Below, one piece after another: positions 35,428 through 41,973 of a stretch of 64,000 bases of DNA. Under the pieces are notes generated by a model. It made no database searches, was not told the DNA's origin, and worked only from the letters and a program-made list of their open reading frames with translations. A program made the position numbers and the translations under genes. Source of the DNA: CAZRCG01 sp964598565 (GTDB lineage Bacteria; Bdellovibrionota; UBA2394); contig CAZRCG010000004.1 of NCBI GenBank assembly GCA_964598565.1, forward strand, positions 62,001 to 126,000. The letters run 5' to 3'. How positions within the stretch are numbered: the stretch's first letter is position 1; every line of letters starts with the position of its first letter.

Positions 35428-36438
35428 ATGAAATTCTTGGCTTCTACCTTGGGTCTTTTGGCGTTATCTGTTTTGGCGCAAGCTGTAGAACCGGCACCTG
35501 AAAGCGCAGTATTCGCAAAACCGGCACTTCAAAGCTCTCCATCTATGAAAACCGCTCCTCTCAAGTCTGTAAAAGTTTCTCTGAACTGGGTCGCCGAGCC
35601 TGAGTTCGGAGGATTTTATCAAGCCCTTCATGATGGTCTCTATAAAGAAAAAGGCTTAGACGTCGAACTTATTCAGGGTGGCGCAGGCGCTCCGACCGTG
35701 ACCCTGGTCGCTGAAAAGAAGGTCGATATTGGCGTGGCCAGTATGCCTGAGGTCTTGGTGGCACGAGAGCGTGATGCGCGAATCGTAGCGAGCTTTTCGG
35801 TTTATCACACCTCTCCTTTGATTCTCATGGCCCACCGCTCTCGCGGATTTAAACACATCTCAGATATCTTTTCCTCGAAGGGCCTATTGTCGATTGAGCA
35901 AGGTCAGGCGTTCTCGCAGTTTCTAGAAAAAAAATATAGTTATAAAAATTTGACGGTCGTCCCATATGCGGGGGGCGTAGGCGCTTTTTTGGCCAATAAT
36001 CAGATGGTGCAGCAGGGATTCATTTTTTCCGAACCTATTGTGGCAGCACGCCAAGGCGCTCAAGTCGACACCTTCAAAATAGCGGACGCCGGTTATAATC
36101 CCTATATCGAAGTGCTTGTGTTTCACGAGGACGATCTGAAAACGCGAGAGCGTTTTTGTCGAGATTTTGTAGAAGCCTCTCGTGAGGGCTGGCTTCGCTA
36201 CAACAAAAATCCTGCTACCGTTAATAAAATGATGGCCAAGCTAAACCGCGCCATGCCTCTCGAAGTTTTTGAAGAAGGCGCTAAGTCTCAAATTCCATTT
36301 ATCGTGGCTAACGACAAATCCAAAGACCTAGGACTCATCGATTTAGCGCGAGTTCAGGCTATGGAGAATCAATTGCTCGAGTTCTCGGTCTTGAAATCGA
36401 AGTCAACGAATTTAGCGTCGTCGTTTCGCAATTTTTGA
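35428..36438 (+). CDS. NMT1/THI5-like periplasmic binding protein
   Basis: A 336-residue exported binding protein from ATG 35428, eight bases after the permease gene; the longer frame from 35353 would overlap it. The signal peptide FLASTLGLLALSVLAQAVE is followed by a Pro/Ala-rich linker. The NMT1/THI5-like domain opens VSLNWVAEPEFGGFYQALHD and KEKGLDVELIQGGAG, close to ThiY-type pyrimidine (thiamine precursor) binders, though sulfonate, riboflavin or nitrate relatives share the fold. IGVASMPEVLVARERDARI is the usual mid-domain block. No TPP riboswitch was seen upstream of the operon, so the substrate stays open. Confidence 0.85.
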   Translation: MKFLASTLGLLALSVLAQAVEPAPESAVFAKPALQSSPSMKTAPLKSVKVSLNWVAEPEFGGFYQALHDGLYKEKGLDVELIQGGAGAPTVTLVAEKKVDIGVASMPEVLVARERDARIVASFSVYHTSPLILMAHRSRGFKHISDIFSSKGLLSIEQGQAFSQFLEKKYSYKNLTVVPYAGGVGAFLANNQMVQQGFIFSEPIVAARQGAQVDTFKIADAGYNPYIEVLVFHEDDLKTRERFCRDFVEASREGWLRYNKNPATVNKMMAKLNRAMPLEVFEEGAKSQIPFIVANDKSKDLGLIDLARVQAMENQLLEFSVLKSKSTNLASSFRNF

Positions 36439-36686
36439 GAGCTCGACTCTAAGATTGTCACAATGTGGTGCTGTGCGCAGAAGATATAAATCGTTTAGTT
36501 TTTAGATTGTTGGAAAATTTATGAGATCGCTCGCTCTGCAAGGAGGTCAGGGAGAGTGACAATTTATGCTCTTTTATAGCCCCTCACGATGCCTTAGTTT
36601 TTCTATAAGCAGGTATTAAGACACGCATCTTTTGAGTCTATCGCTAGGCTCCATCTTTGCTCTACTTCTTGTATAATGGGGAACTG
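36439..36686. other. Intergenic region before the TPR-PilZ gene
   Basis: About 250 bases with no gene. TATAAT lies at 36672-36677 but is only 10 bases before the start codon and has no fitting -35, so it may be chance. GGGGA at 36678-36682 can serve as the ribosome-binding site for ATG 36687. Confidence 0.4.
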
Positions 36687-37634
36687 ATGTCTCAGAGTTT
36701 CAAAAAACCCGAGAGTTCAAATACAAAAGGGCGTGATACCACAGGCAGCAGCTTTCGGGTCTATCAAGCGCTTCATCTTTTTATTCAATCCACTGATGAT
36801 GATACCGACAAGGCCATCGCACGCTTAAAGCTCGAACTTGAGCGAAAAGTGGAGTCTCAAAAGACAATTTCTGCGTCTTTTAAAAAAGAGATTCAGGCCG
36901 CCCACAATGGCGCGCTTCAAAAATTAGTTGAACTGAAACGCACTCTCAGCAACCAGAAATATGACGAACCGGTAGATGCTCTCTCCGTGGCTCGCAAACA
37001 TTTTGATGAGCGTCGCTATGATCAGGCGCATAAGCTCTACCAATCAGCCTTGCGACAAGGCCATGAGAATTTACAGATTTTATTGTCAGCCGGAACAGCC
37101 GCACTTTATGCCAATGATTTTCCCGTCGCTCTGCAACGCGCCGGCCAGGTTTTGGAACGCAGTTCGCGCGATGTGCAGGCTCTCACGCTGAAGGCGTTGG
37201 CGCTCTATTCTCTTGATCGATTGGGCGAAGCTCGCACGACGATTGAAGAGGCTATGAAGCTGAAGCCAGACTCTCCGATCATCCAAAAATATGCCAAGGT
37301 GATTTTAAGCAATATCGCCCCCAGCTGGAATGGGGAACGCAAGTGGCGTCGAGCTTCTATGCACAAATCACTTCTCATTGTCGATGCCGATACCGGCGTA
37401 GTGACGCACCATAAAACGCTGTCCCTTTCAGCCGGAGGCTGTCTGGTCGAGGCTGATTCACTGCCCAACGAATTTCATTTTTCTCTTGAGCTTTTCCCTG
37501 GCCGCAAAATCGATGGCTCAGGCGAGCGACGCTACCAACAAGCCCTTGGCCAATATGGTTTAGCGTTTAAAGAACTGGCCCTCCAAGAAATGGACGCCAT
37601 CAACCAAGAAGTCTTAAAAGTCGGCCGTACCTAA
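36687..37634 (+). CDS. TPR protein with PilZ-like C-terminal domain
   Basis: A 315-residue cytoplasmic protein from ATG 36687. Residues ~20-90 form a charged helical/coiled region. TPR motifs follow (ARKHFDERRYDQAHKLYQSA; NDFPVALQRAGQVLERS; YSLDRLGEARTTIEEAMKLK). The C-terminal ~90 residues look like a PilZ domain: basic ERKWRRASMHKSLLIVD, then LSLSAGGCLVEADSLP in place of the D/N-x-S-x-x-G motif, then a barrel-like FHFSLELFPG. PilZ domains bind c-di-GMP through the RxxxR and DxSxxG motifs. Here the second is degenerate, so binding is uncertain. It may be an effector related to the HD-GYP signalling genes near 19 kb. Confidence 0.7.
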   Translation: MSQSFKKPESSNTKGRDTTGSSFRVYQALHLFIQSTDDDTDKAIARLKLELERKVESQKTISASFKKEIQAAHNGALQKLVELKRTLSNQKYDEPVDALSVARKHFDERRYDQAHKLYQSALRQGHENLQILLSAGTAALYANDFPVALQRAGQVLERSSRDVQALTLKALALYSLDRLGEARTTIEEAMKLKPDSPIIQKYAKVILSNIAPSWNGERKWRRASMHKSLLIVDADTGVVTHHKTLSLSAGGCLVEADSLPNEFHFSLELFPGRKIDGSGERRYQQALGQYGLAFKELALQEMDAINQEVLKVGRT

Positions 37635-37780
37635 TCATATTTCACTGTGAATGGTTCCATCAGCCACATATGCATCGACTAGATCTTGTTTGTCAGAAGA
37701 TCGCATATGTATTGTAAGGAGCATTTTGATATCGGTCTGGTAGCCGATGCCAAGGCGTGTTGACTACACATTTCCGCCCA

Positions 37781-37809
37781 AAAAACAAAAACGCCCCGAA
37801 AGGCGTTTT
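37781..37809 (-). terminator. Terminator after tRNA-Gly (bidirectional)
   Basis: AAAACGCC (37788-37795) pairs with GGCGTTTT (37802-37809) around CCGAAA. On the minus strand it is followed by T-rich sequence, ending tRNA-Gly transcription. The symmetrical stem could also stop the TPR-PilZ message from the other side. Confidence 0.85.
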
Positions 37810-37815
37810 AAAGAA

Positions 37816-37888
37816 AGCGGGAGACGAGGCTCGAACTCGCGACCCTCAGCTTGGGAAGCTGATGCTCTACCAACTGAGCTACTCCCGC
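37816..37888 (-). tRNA. tRNA-Gly (anticodon CCC)
   Basis: A 73-base cloverleaf: acceptor GCGGGAG/CTCCCGC, D-arm AGCTCAGTTGGTAGAGC, anticodon stem TCAGC/GCTGA with loop TTCCCAA (anticodon CCC), T-arm GCGAGTTCGAGCCTCGT, discriminator T. CCA is not encoded. Its 5' half (37851-37888) is duplicated at 40782-40819, marking it as the attachment site of an integrative element. The present promoter region therefore comes from the element. Confidence 0.97.
37851..37888. repeat. attL-like 38-bp repeat within tRNA-Gly
   Basis: Covers the anticodon loop to the 5' end of tRNA-Gly. It is identical over 38 bases to 40782-40819, and identity stops at both ends. Confidence 0.95.
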
Positions 37889-37890
37889 AA

Positions 37891-37935
37891 GGTCCAGAAT
37901 TCTCCAACATTAGGGCTTATAAGCTAGTTTTTGTA
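37891..37935 (-). promoter_or_regulatory. Candidate element-borne promoter for tRNA-Gly
   Basis: Read on the minus strand, TTTACA is followed 17 bases later by CCTAAT, then the tRNA 5' end about 25 bases on. The match to -35/-10 boxes is moderate. If real, the integrated element now drives the tRNA. Confidence 0.35.
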
Positions 37936-37945
37936 AAGTGAGGGT

Positions 37946-38764
37946 TTATCGAGGAAAGTAAATCCCTTGAATTTCCCTTAAGGCGGCGGGCACAAAATTG
38001 ACGTAGCCAGTGCGCGCCTTCAGGTGGGGACTGATTCCGATAGGTCTCGATTTTCCGCCCTTTGTTGACTCAACAATTCCTTTGGAATGGTACGAACAAA
38101 CACTCCGAATAACGATTGCTCCTGCGTCTATGTCAATCGACTCTCGTTTCAGCCCCAGCGCCTCACCACGCCTGAGTCCGGTTTCGTACACAAGGTGATA
38201 CAGAGGGAAAAGCTTGGAGTTCTCTGATGCCCAGCTCAAAAACCGTCTCGCTTCATCCTCAGACCAATATTCCGTTTTTGCCAAAGGTTCCTCAAAGGAC
38301 TCAATGAGCAAAATCGGATTTGTTGAAACATATTTCAGTTTCAGCGCAAGCGAATAAACGGACGAAAGAAATGTTCGTATTCGATTGATCCGGGCTGCAC
38401 TTAAATTTTTCTTTAAGTCGTTGAGTAGTGCCGCCCAATGATCATCAGAAATTTCTTCGAGCCTTCGCTCACCAACGCTGTTGGCAATGTACTTTCTGTA
38501 CATTGCATCGTAGTCCAATCTTGTGCCAGGTCGAAGCGATTTGCGTTCTCGGAATTCCTTTTCATAGAATTCTTTGAAGCTCACACTTCTTCCCCTCAGT
38601 CGACCGACAGAAGAATCAAGGAGCTTTTTGCGTTCGCGTAGCTTCCATTCTTCTGCATCCACCTTCCTTGCGAAAGTCTTTGATTTAATGAGGTTGCCTT
38701 TGAACCAAAGGGACGCCTCATAGTAGATCGTTGATTGTTTCGTGATTCTCTTTCGAATAGACAT
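37946..38764 (-). CDS. int: Tyrosine recombinase/integrase, C-terminally truncated
   Basis: A 272-residue phage-type integrase from ATG 38764 (AAGGAGA nine bases upstream). The N-terminal AP2-like arm-binding part (YYEASLWFKGNLIKSKTFAR) and SAM-like core-binding domain (SFKEFYEKEFRERKSLRPGT) are followed by the start of the catalytic domain. The first catalytic arginine is in YETGLRRGEALGL and the beta-hairpin lysine in STKGGKSRPIGI. Family members have ~370-400 residues. Here the H-x-x-R motif, the third His and the tyrosine nucleophile are absent, and the frame ends after an unrelated tail (YVNFVPAALREIQGIYFPR) only 57 bases from the tRNA. An internal deletion is the likely cause, so the enzyme should be inactive. 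Confidence 0.85.
   Translation of the reverse strand: MSIRKRITKQSTIYYEASLWFKGNLIKSKTFARKVDAEEWKLRERKKLLDSSVGRLRGRSVSFKEFYEKEFRERKSLRPGTRLDYDAMYRKYIANSVGERRLEEISDDHWAALLNDLKKNLSAARINRIRTFLSSVYSLALKLKYVSTNPILLIESFEEPLAKTEYWSEDEARRFLSWASENSKLFPLYHLVYETGLRRGEALGLKRESIDIDAGAIVIRSVCSYHSKGIVESTKGGKSRPIGISPHLKARTGYVNFVPAALREIQGIYFPR
37963..37979. repeat. Candidate integrase arm-type repeat, left
   Basis: TCCCTTGAATTTCCCTT occurs here and, identical, at 40624-40640. On the opposite strand AAGGGA appears twice at an 11-base period. It lies inside the element, 74 bases from the left att repeat. Confidence 0.55.
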
Positions 38765-38766
38765 GA

Positions 38767-38982
38767 CTAGGATTTCTCCTTTGTTTGAAGAATCCATTGT
38801 TCAATGTCGTTAGGATCAAAGCGGATTAATCGGGGGCCAATCTTCTTAAAGGGTATAAGTCTTCGATAGATCCGTCCATAGACGGTTTTCTTGCTTACTC
38901 CCAATCGACTGGCCAGATCGTCCGCTTTCAGAAATACTTTCTGTTGTGACTTGTCAAAGAACTGATTTGCCTCCCCATTCAT
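38767..38982 (-). CDS. Excisionase/AlpA-type HTH protein
   Basis: A 71-residue DNA-binding protein from ATG 38982 (GGAGA seven bases upstream). The fold signature of the MerR/AlpA 'HTH_17' family is clear: FLKADDLASRLGVSKKTVYG, then RIYRRLIPFKKIGPRLIRFD and IEQWI at the end. It ends two bases before the integrase start. Such proteins direct excision or activate the integrase gene. Confidence 0.85.
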   Translation of the reverse strand: MNGEANQFFDKSQQKVFLKADDLASRLGVSKKTVYGRIYRRLIPFKKIGPRLIRFDPNDIEQWILQTKEKS

Positions 38983-39072
38983 ATCAGTTCTCTCCGCCAT
39001 CTTGTCGAGTCATTTCATTCCTAGACACTGCTTCTGTGTCGGATTTATTTCTTTGATGATCCATGAGGGCAC

Positions 39073-39417
39073 CTATGCCACCTTCGCATCATAACGGGAG
39101 AGCGCTAGATCGTATTGTTCTTCAATTCGATCCCAAAGCATCTGGCAATGCCTGGGGTCCCAGAAGTGCAATCCGCCATCCAAAGATTCTTTTAAGCATG
39201 ACTTGGTGTAGAGCGGGCCATACAAGGAAAAATATTTATAAACGGTCCGCGGCATAAGCTGATTCTCCGAAATGTTGCCAAGCATCCCAAAGATCTGCGG
39301 ACCAAAAGGCTTAGCGGTGTGAAATGTTTGCTGGCATTTGAAGCTGACACAGAATTTAGAAGCGCGGTCGAGCAAGGTGTTGATATGGATAGGGCCGCTT
39401 TGCTGTTTACAGAACAA
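39073..39417 (-). CDS. Hypothetical protein in the tRNA-Gly element
   Basis: A 114-codon frame. The C-terminal ~70 residues look like real coding sequence (PKTVYKYF-like LMPRTVYKYFSLYGPLY, then GGLHFWDPRHCQMLWDRIEE), with conserved-looking Trp, Cys and His residues. The N-terminal part overlaps the convergent papain-like remnant, so the true start may be internal, for example at Met 45 (39285). No family was recognised. Confidence 0.45.
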   Translation of the reverse strand: MFCKQQSGPIHINTLLDRASKFCVSFKCQQTFHTAKPFGPQIFGMLGNISENQLMPRTVYKYFSLYGPLYTKSCLKESLDGGLHFWDPRHCQMLWDRIEEQYDLALSRYDAKVA

Positions 39418-39870
39418 CCGCTCGCAGCGGACGATCGTGTACGAGGAAGTTTTGTGGGGAGTATTCCTGAGAATTTTGAACGACTCGATAGGCAGTATCT
39501 CGCTGATAATCTAAACTCTTACGGTTCGGACTCCATATCGCCAGGGGTCTTGTTTCAAATTCTCAACAACGGAGAAACAGTGGTTGTTGGGATTTCAACC
39601 GACCATCGTCTGTTTGCTGAAGACTGGATCAAAATTGAAAAAGATTCTGGCATCGGCCATGCTCTTGAAGTCATAGATATGGGGATGGGCGTGGACCCTT
39701 TTGACGACCAGCGAAAACCATACTTTTTGATTCGTGATTCCTTTGTAAACGATAAGATTCATTTCAAGGTTGCTGTAGAAAACTTCATGCCTTATGTACG
39801 ACATCTCTGGCATGTGGGTGATGTTAAGCAGATAAAGCAAGACGACGAGAGAGGCAAAGAAGCTAATTGA
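39385..39870 (+). pseudogene. C1 (papain-like) peptidase, C-terminal remnant
   Basis: The only plus-strand frame inside the element (161 codons from ATG 39385; a GTG frame extends to 39319). Residues ~65-140 look like the second half of a papain-fold protein. ILNNGETVVVGISTDHR precedes GHALEVIDMGMGVDP with the position of the catalytic His. YFLIRDSFVND resembles the YFLIRNSWG block, with Asp for the usual catalytic Asn. The half with the catalytic cysteine is missing, and the upstream sequence is antisense to another gene. I read it as a truncated, inactive fragment; a small standalone protein is possible. Confidence 0.5.
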
Positions 39871-39937
39871 CGAACAAGCGTCCCCTGACCCGCTTGTAGC
39901 TTAATGACTCTGCGATGTTCGGTGGCCAGATTCCCAT

Positions 39938-40078
39938 TCAGTGCAAGAAAACTCGGTAGTCGATTGTCAACACTTTTGAAAGTCTCTTGGCCATCTTGAG
40001 GCCGATAGATCGCTTGCCATGCTCCATCTTCAAAAGGTCCGCTTCGGAAATAGCAATCTTTTTTGCGAGCACGATCAC
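39938..40078 (-). CDS. Minimal XRE-type HTH protein downstream of brnA
   Basis: A 46-codon gene too short for usual ORF finding. GTG 40078 overlaps the brnA stop as GTGA and has GGAGGAG five bases upstream. The product has the second half of a Cro/C1-type HTH: LAKKIAISEADLLKMEHGKR, then SIGLKMAKRLSKVLTIDYRV. The first helix and turn of a normal ~60-residue domain are absent. A longer frame in another register covers the same bases but has no sensible protein. It could be a truncated third component of the toxin-antitoxin operon. Confidence 0.6.
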   Translation of the reverse strand: MIVLAKKIAISEADLLKMEHGKRSIGLKMAKRLSKVLTIDYRVFLH

Positions 40079-40359
40079 ACATACTCCTCCAGAATATGGT
40101 GAATGAATGTTTTATAGGGCATCTTTTTAGACGATGCCAGCTTCTTCAACTTTTGAAGCAGACTTGGCTCAATGCGTATAGCGATCAGCTGCTTGGGGTC
40201 GTTGCCATAAGTCGGACGACCCACGCGTCGAGCACGACGAAAGTCATCGTCTGACAGTTCGGGAATGTCCGAAAAATCAATTTCATCGTCCGGAATATTG
40301 TTCGCGCTCTTTACGGCTCGACGGCCTCGCGCTGATAATGCGTATGGTTTCTTTTTCAT
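40075..40359 (-). CDS. brnA: BrnA family antitoxin
   Basis: A 94-residue antitoxin with a charged, likely disordered N-terminal region that wraps the toxin (IPDDEIDFSDIPELSDDDFR) followed by a ribbon-helix-helix-like DNA-binding end (LIAIRIEPSLLQKLKKLASS, KTFIHHILEEYV). BrnA neutralises BrnT and represses the operon. ATG 40359 has GAGGAG upstream and lies inside the end of brnT (77-base overlap), as is common for this pair. Confidence 0.85.
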   Translation of the reverse strand: MKKKPYALSARGRRAVKSANNIPDDEIDFSDIPELSDDDFRRARRVGRPTYGNDPKQLIAIRIEPSLLQKLKKLASSKKMPYKTFIHHILEEYV

Positions 40360-40567
40360 CGTGGGTTCTCCTCATCGTATAAACGACGACTAAAATTCGC
40401 TCTTCAATGGAGGCTCCAATTCGTATTCGCCTCTCTTCAATTCCTGAATGTCGCATGTCTTCAATATCAAACGCGTCTTCATCATCGAAAATGGTTGCGG
40501 CCTCTTCGAATGAGATCCGGTGCTTCTCAAAGTTTGTAATCGCTTTGTTCGGATCCCAGGAAAACAT
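40283..40567 (-). CDS. brnT: BrnT family ribonuclease toxin
   Basis: A 94-residue toxin of the RelE-like BrnT fold. The sequence opens with FSWDPNKAITNFEKHRISFE and continues EAATIFDDEDAFDIEDMRHS, EERRIRIGASIEERILVVVY and TIRIISARPSSRKEREQY, all close to the BrnT consensus (F-W-D--K---N--KHG-SFeea; E-R---iG; R-ISAR--t--Er--Y). BrnT is an RNase that halts translation under stress and is released when BrnA is degraded. Catalytic-region residues look complete, so it is probably functional. Confidence 0.9.
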   Translation of the reverse strand: MFSWDPNKAITNFEKHRISFEEAATIFDDEDAFDIEDMRHSGIEERRIRIGASIEERILVVVYTMRRTHDEKETIRIISARPSSRKEREQYSGR

Positions 40568-40569
40568 TT

Positions 40570-40589
40570 ATATTATGTATATACAATAT
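40570..40589 (-). promoter_or_regulatory. Palindromic operator/promoter of brnTA
   Basis: A near-palindrome, ATATTATGTATATACAATAT, with perfect core GTATATAC (40577-40584), sits directly before the brnT start. On the minus strand TTGTCA lies about 15-17 bases upstream of TATATA/TATACA. It is the natural place for autorepression by BrnA. Confidence 0.6.
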
Positions 40590-40623
40590 CATAGGTTTTG
40601 ACAAACGAATAGTGGCCCTTCCG

Positions 40624-40640
40624 TCCCTTGAATTTCCCTT
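40624..40640. repeat. Candidate integrase arm-type repeat, right
   Basis: Identical over 17 bases to 37963-37979 and in the same orientation, 141 bases inside the right att repeat. Confidence 0.55.
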
Positions 40641-40781
40641 GAGACTCATGAGAAATTAAGCGAAATTGATGAAAATCCTAAGACTATGAACAATGGATAA
40701 AGTTGATGTTGAGACCTTCTAAATGACCTTTAGGCAATTTAGGCGGCTCAATACTTTTTGTTTGCTTTTGGATTCTCCGGA

Positions 40782-40819
40782 TTGGGAAGCTGATGCTCTA
40801 CCAACTGAGCTACTCCCGC
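40782..40819. repeat. attR-like 38-bp repeat (tRNA-Gly 5' half fragment)
   Basis: A perfect copy of the tRNA-Gly 5' half without a 3' half, so not a working tRNA. It marks the distal junction of the element and is probably the displaced original 5' end of the gene. Confidence 0.95.
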
Positions 40820-41181
40820 GTGAGACCAATATAGGCTTCTAATATATGGCTAGTAACTAGAAATAAAAATTATAAAACGGAAATATAGACTTATCTTTCA
40901 CACTCTATGGCTTCCACAAAAACAGATGTTAGAGGCTCTTACCATTGAAAATTGCACACGCCTCTTGCGTGCCGCGGGAAATCTCTACTGTCCCGACATC
41001 GCAACCCGCCGACGAGCCTTTATTCCCGATTAGATTTTATTGTTACAATGCCTGCCAAACGGTTCGAAGGCCCCTTCCGAACGGTGGTAAGCATTATAAA
41101 ACTCTTACGAAACACGCAAGGTGAAGAGTGGCACGTGAAGAAAGAATTGACTTTGCAATGCCCTATTGTAGACCAGATGGC

Positions 41182-41973
41182 ATGAAGTCGAAGTACGATT
41201 TGAGTCGCTTGGCACCCCTTATTTTGATCGTTGTCTACTGCTCTGCATTTATGATGTTCGAATCAGTCGAGGCATTGCCTGAACCATCCGATCCGACATG
41301 CAACTTAGCAAGTCTGACAGGGCAGAACACTTTGGAAATCGAGCTGTATAAAGATGAAGACCTGAGTCGTTCTCGTCGTGTCCAAAAAATTCCAAGGAAC
41401 TTGACTCTAGACACTTTAGTTTCTGGCCCATTTTCGATTGAATCTGTCGAGGTTCAAGGCCAAGCGATCAGCGTGTCGGTTAAAAAGGCAGGCCAGATAG
41501 ACACTTTAAAGTTGTCGACAAATGATCTATTTGAGCGAAGTGGCCTAGCAAATCTTTTTTATTCACACGTTGGAAAGAATGCAATAGTTGATCATCTTTG
41601 GCTCCGTGGATCTTCTAATGGAACGCTCTTTCTTTCTGGGGCTACGTTTTGGAGCTCTTCACAAGATTTCAATGCAAATACTAATCAAGAGTTAAAGTTG
41701 GCAGTGAAATTCTCCAATCGCAAGGGTCGCTTGGTTGCCATCACGACAACTCAGAGGGTACAGACGGCGACTCGAGGCGGCTTTGAGTTTGGTCTTTATA
41801 CAAATGCCGTTATCACTAAAGGCGGTCGCTCCTACCTAGTTCACTTAAGCGATGTTTATGACTATCGAGACTTGATTAGGACAGTCGCGTCCCAACTGGG
41901 GCAGAACATTGTATTCGACACTGACCAAGATGGCTACTTAACGTCATTAAGGAGAGATATTGCTCGCCGATGA
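41182..41973 (+). CDS. Exported hypothetical protein
   Basis: A 263-residue protein from ATG 41182; GTG 41128 would add 18 residues before the signal. The N-terminus has a hydrophobic signal or anchor (RLAPLILIVVYCSAFMMF) after a basic KSKYDLSR. The mature part is beta-rich and polar (LEIELYKDEDLSRSRR, SIESVEVQGQAISVSVKK, YSHVGKNAIVDHLWLRG). It ends with a region (SYLVHLSDVYDYRDLIRTVA, FDTDQDGYLTS) that includes a possible single Ca-binding DxDxDG loop. No family was recognised. Its end overlaps the next gene, so the two form an operon. Confidence 0.65.
   Translation: MKSKYDLSRLAPLILIVVYCSAFMMFESVEALPEPSDPTCNLASLTGQNTLEIELYKDEDLSRSRRVQKIPRNLTLDTLVSGPFSIESVEVQGQAISVSVKKAGQIDTLKLSTNDLFERSGLANLFYSHVGKNAIVDHLWLRGSSNGTLFLSGATFWSSSQDFNANTNQELKLAVKFSNRKGRLVAITTTQRVQTATRGGFEFGLYTNAVITKGGRSYLVHLSDVYDYRDLIRTVASQLGQNIVFDTDQDGYLTSLRRDIARR

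Larger units (their letters stand above)
37851..40819. mobile_element. Small degenerate integrative element in tRNA-Gly
   Basis: A segment of about 2.93 kb is bounded by a perfect 38-base direct repeat of the tRNA-Gly 5' half. Its genes, from the tRNA side, are a truncated tyrosine integrase, an excisionase-like HTH protein, an unknown gene, a papain-like remnant on the other strand, a 46-codon HTH gene, and brnA and brnT. The integrase lies next to the tRNA in the usual order, but it lacks its catalytic tyrosine region, so the element should not be self-mobile. The BrnTA pair may stabilise it. Confidence 0.85.
40590..41181. other. Non-coding region across the right end of the element
   Basis: About 590 bases without a credible gene. 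It contains the second arm-type repeat, the right att repeat and AT-rich sequence that was probably the original tRNA-Gly promoter. Nearer 41060-41082 a GC-rich imperfect hairpin (TTCGAAGG / CCTTCCGAA) is present. Short frames here lack protein-like composition. Confidence 0.5.

Noticed and set aside
36672..36677. Perfect TATAAT just before the TPR-PilZ gene as a -10 box
   Set aside because: It would start transcription at or after the start codon and has no -35 hexamer at the right distance.
39792..40082. 96-codon minus-strand frame starting at the end of brnA
   Set aside because: The protein has no sensible composition, whereas the other register over the same bases encodes a clear HTH segment with a good ribosome-binding site.
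40782..40819. Second tRNA-Gly gene
   Set aside because: Only the 5' half is present, with no T-arm or 3' acceptor strand; it is an attachment-site repeat.
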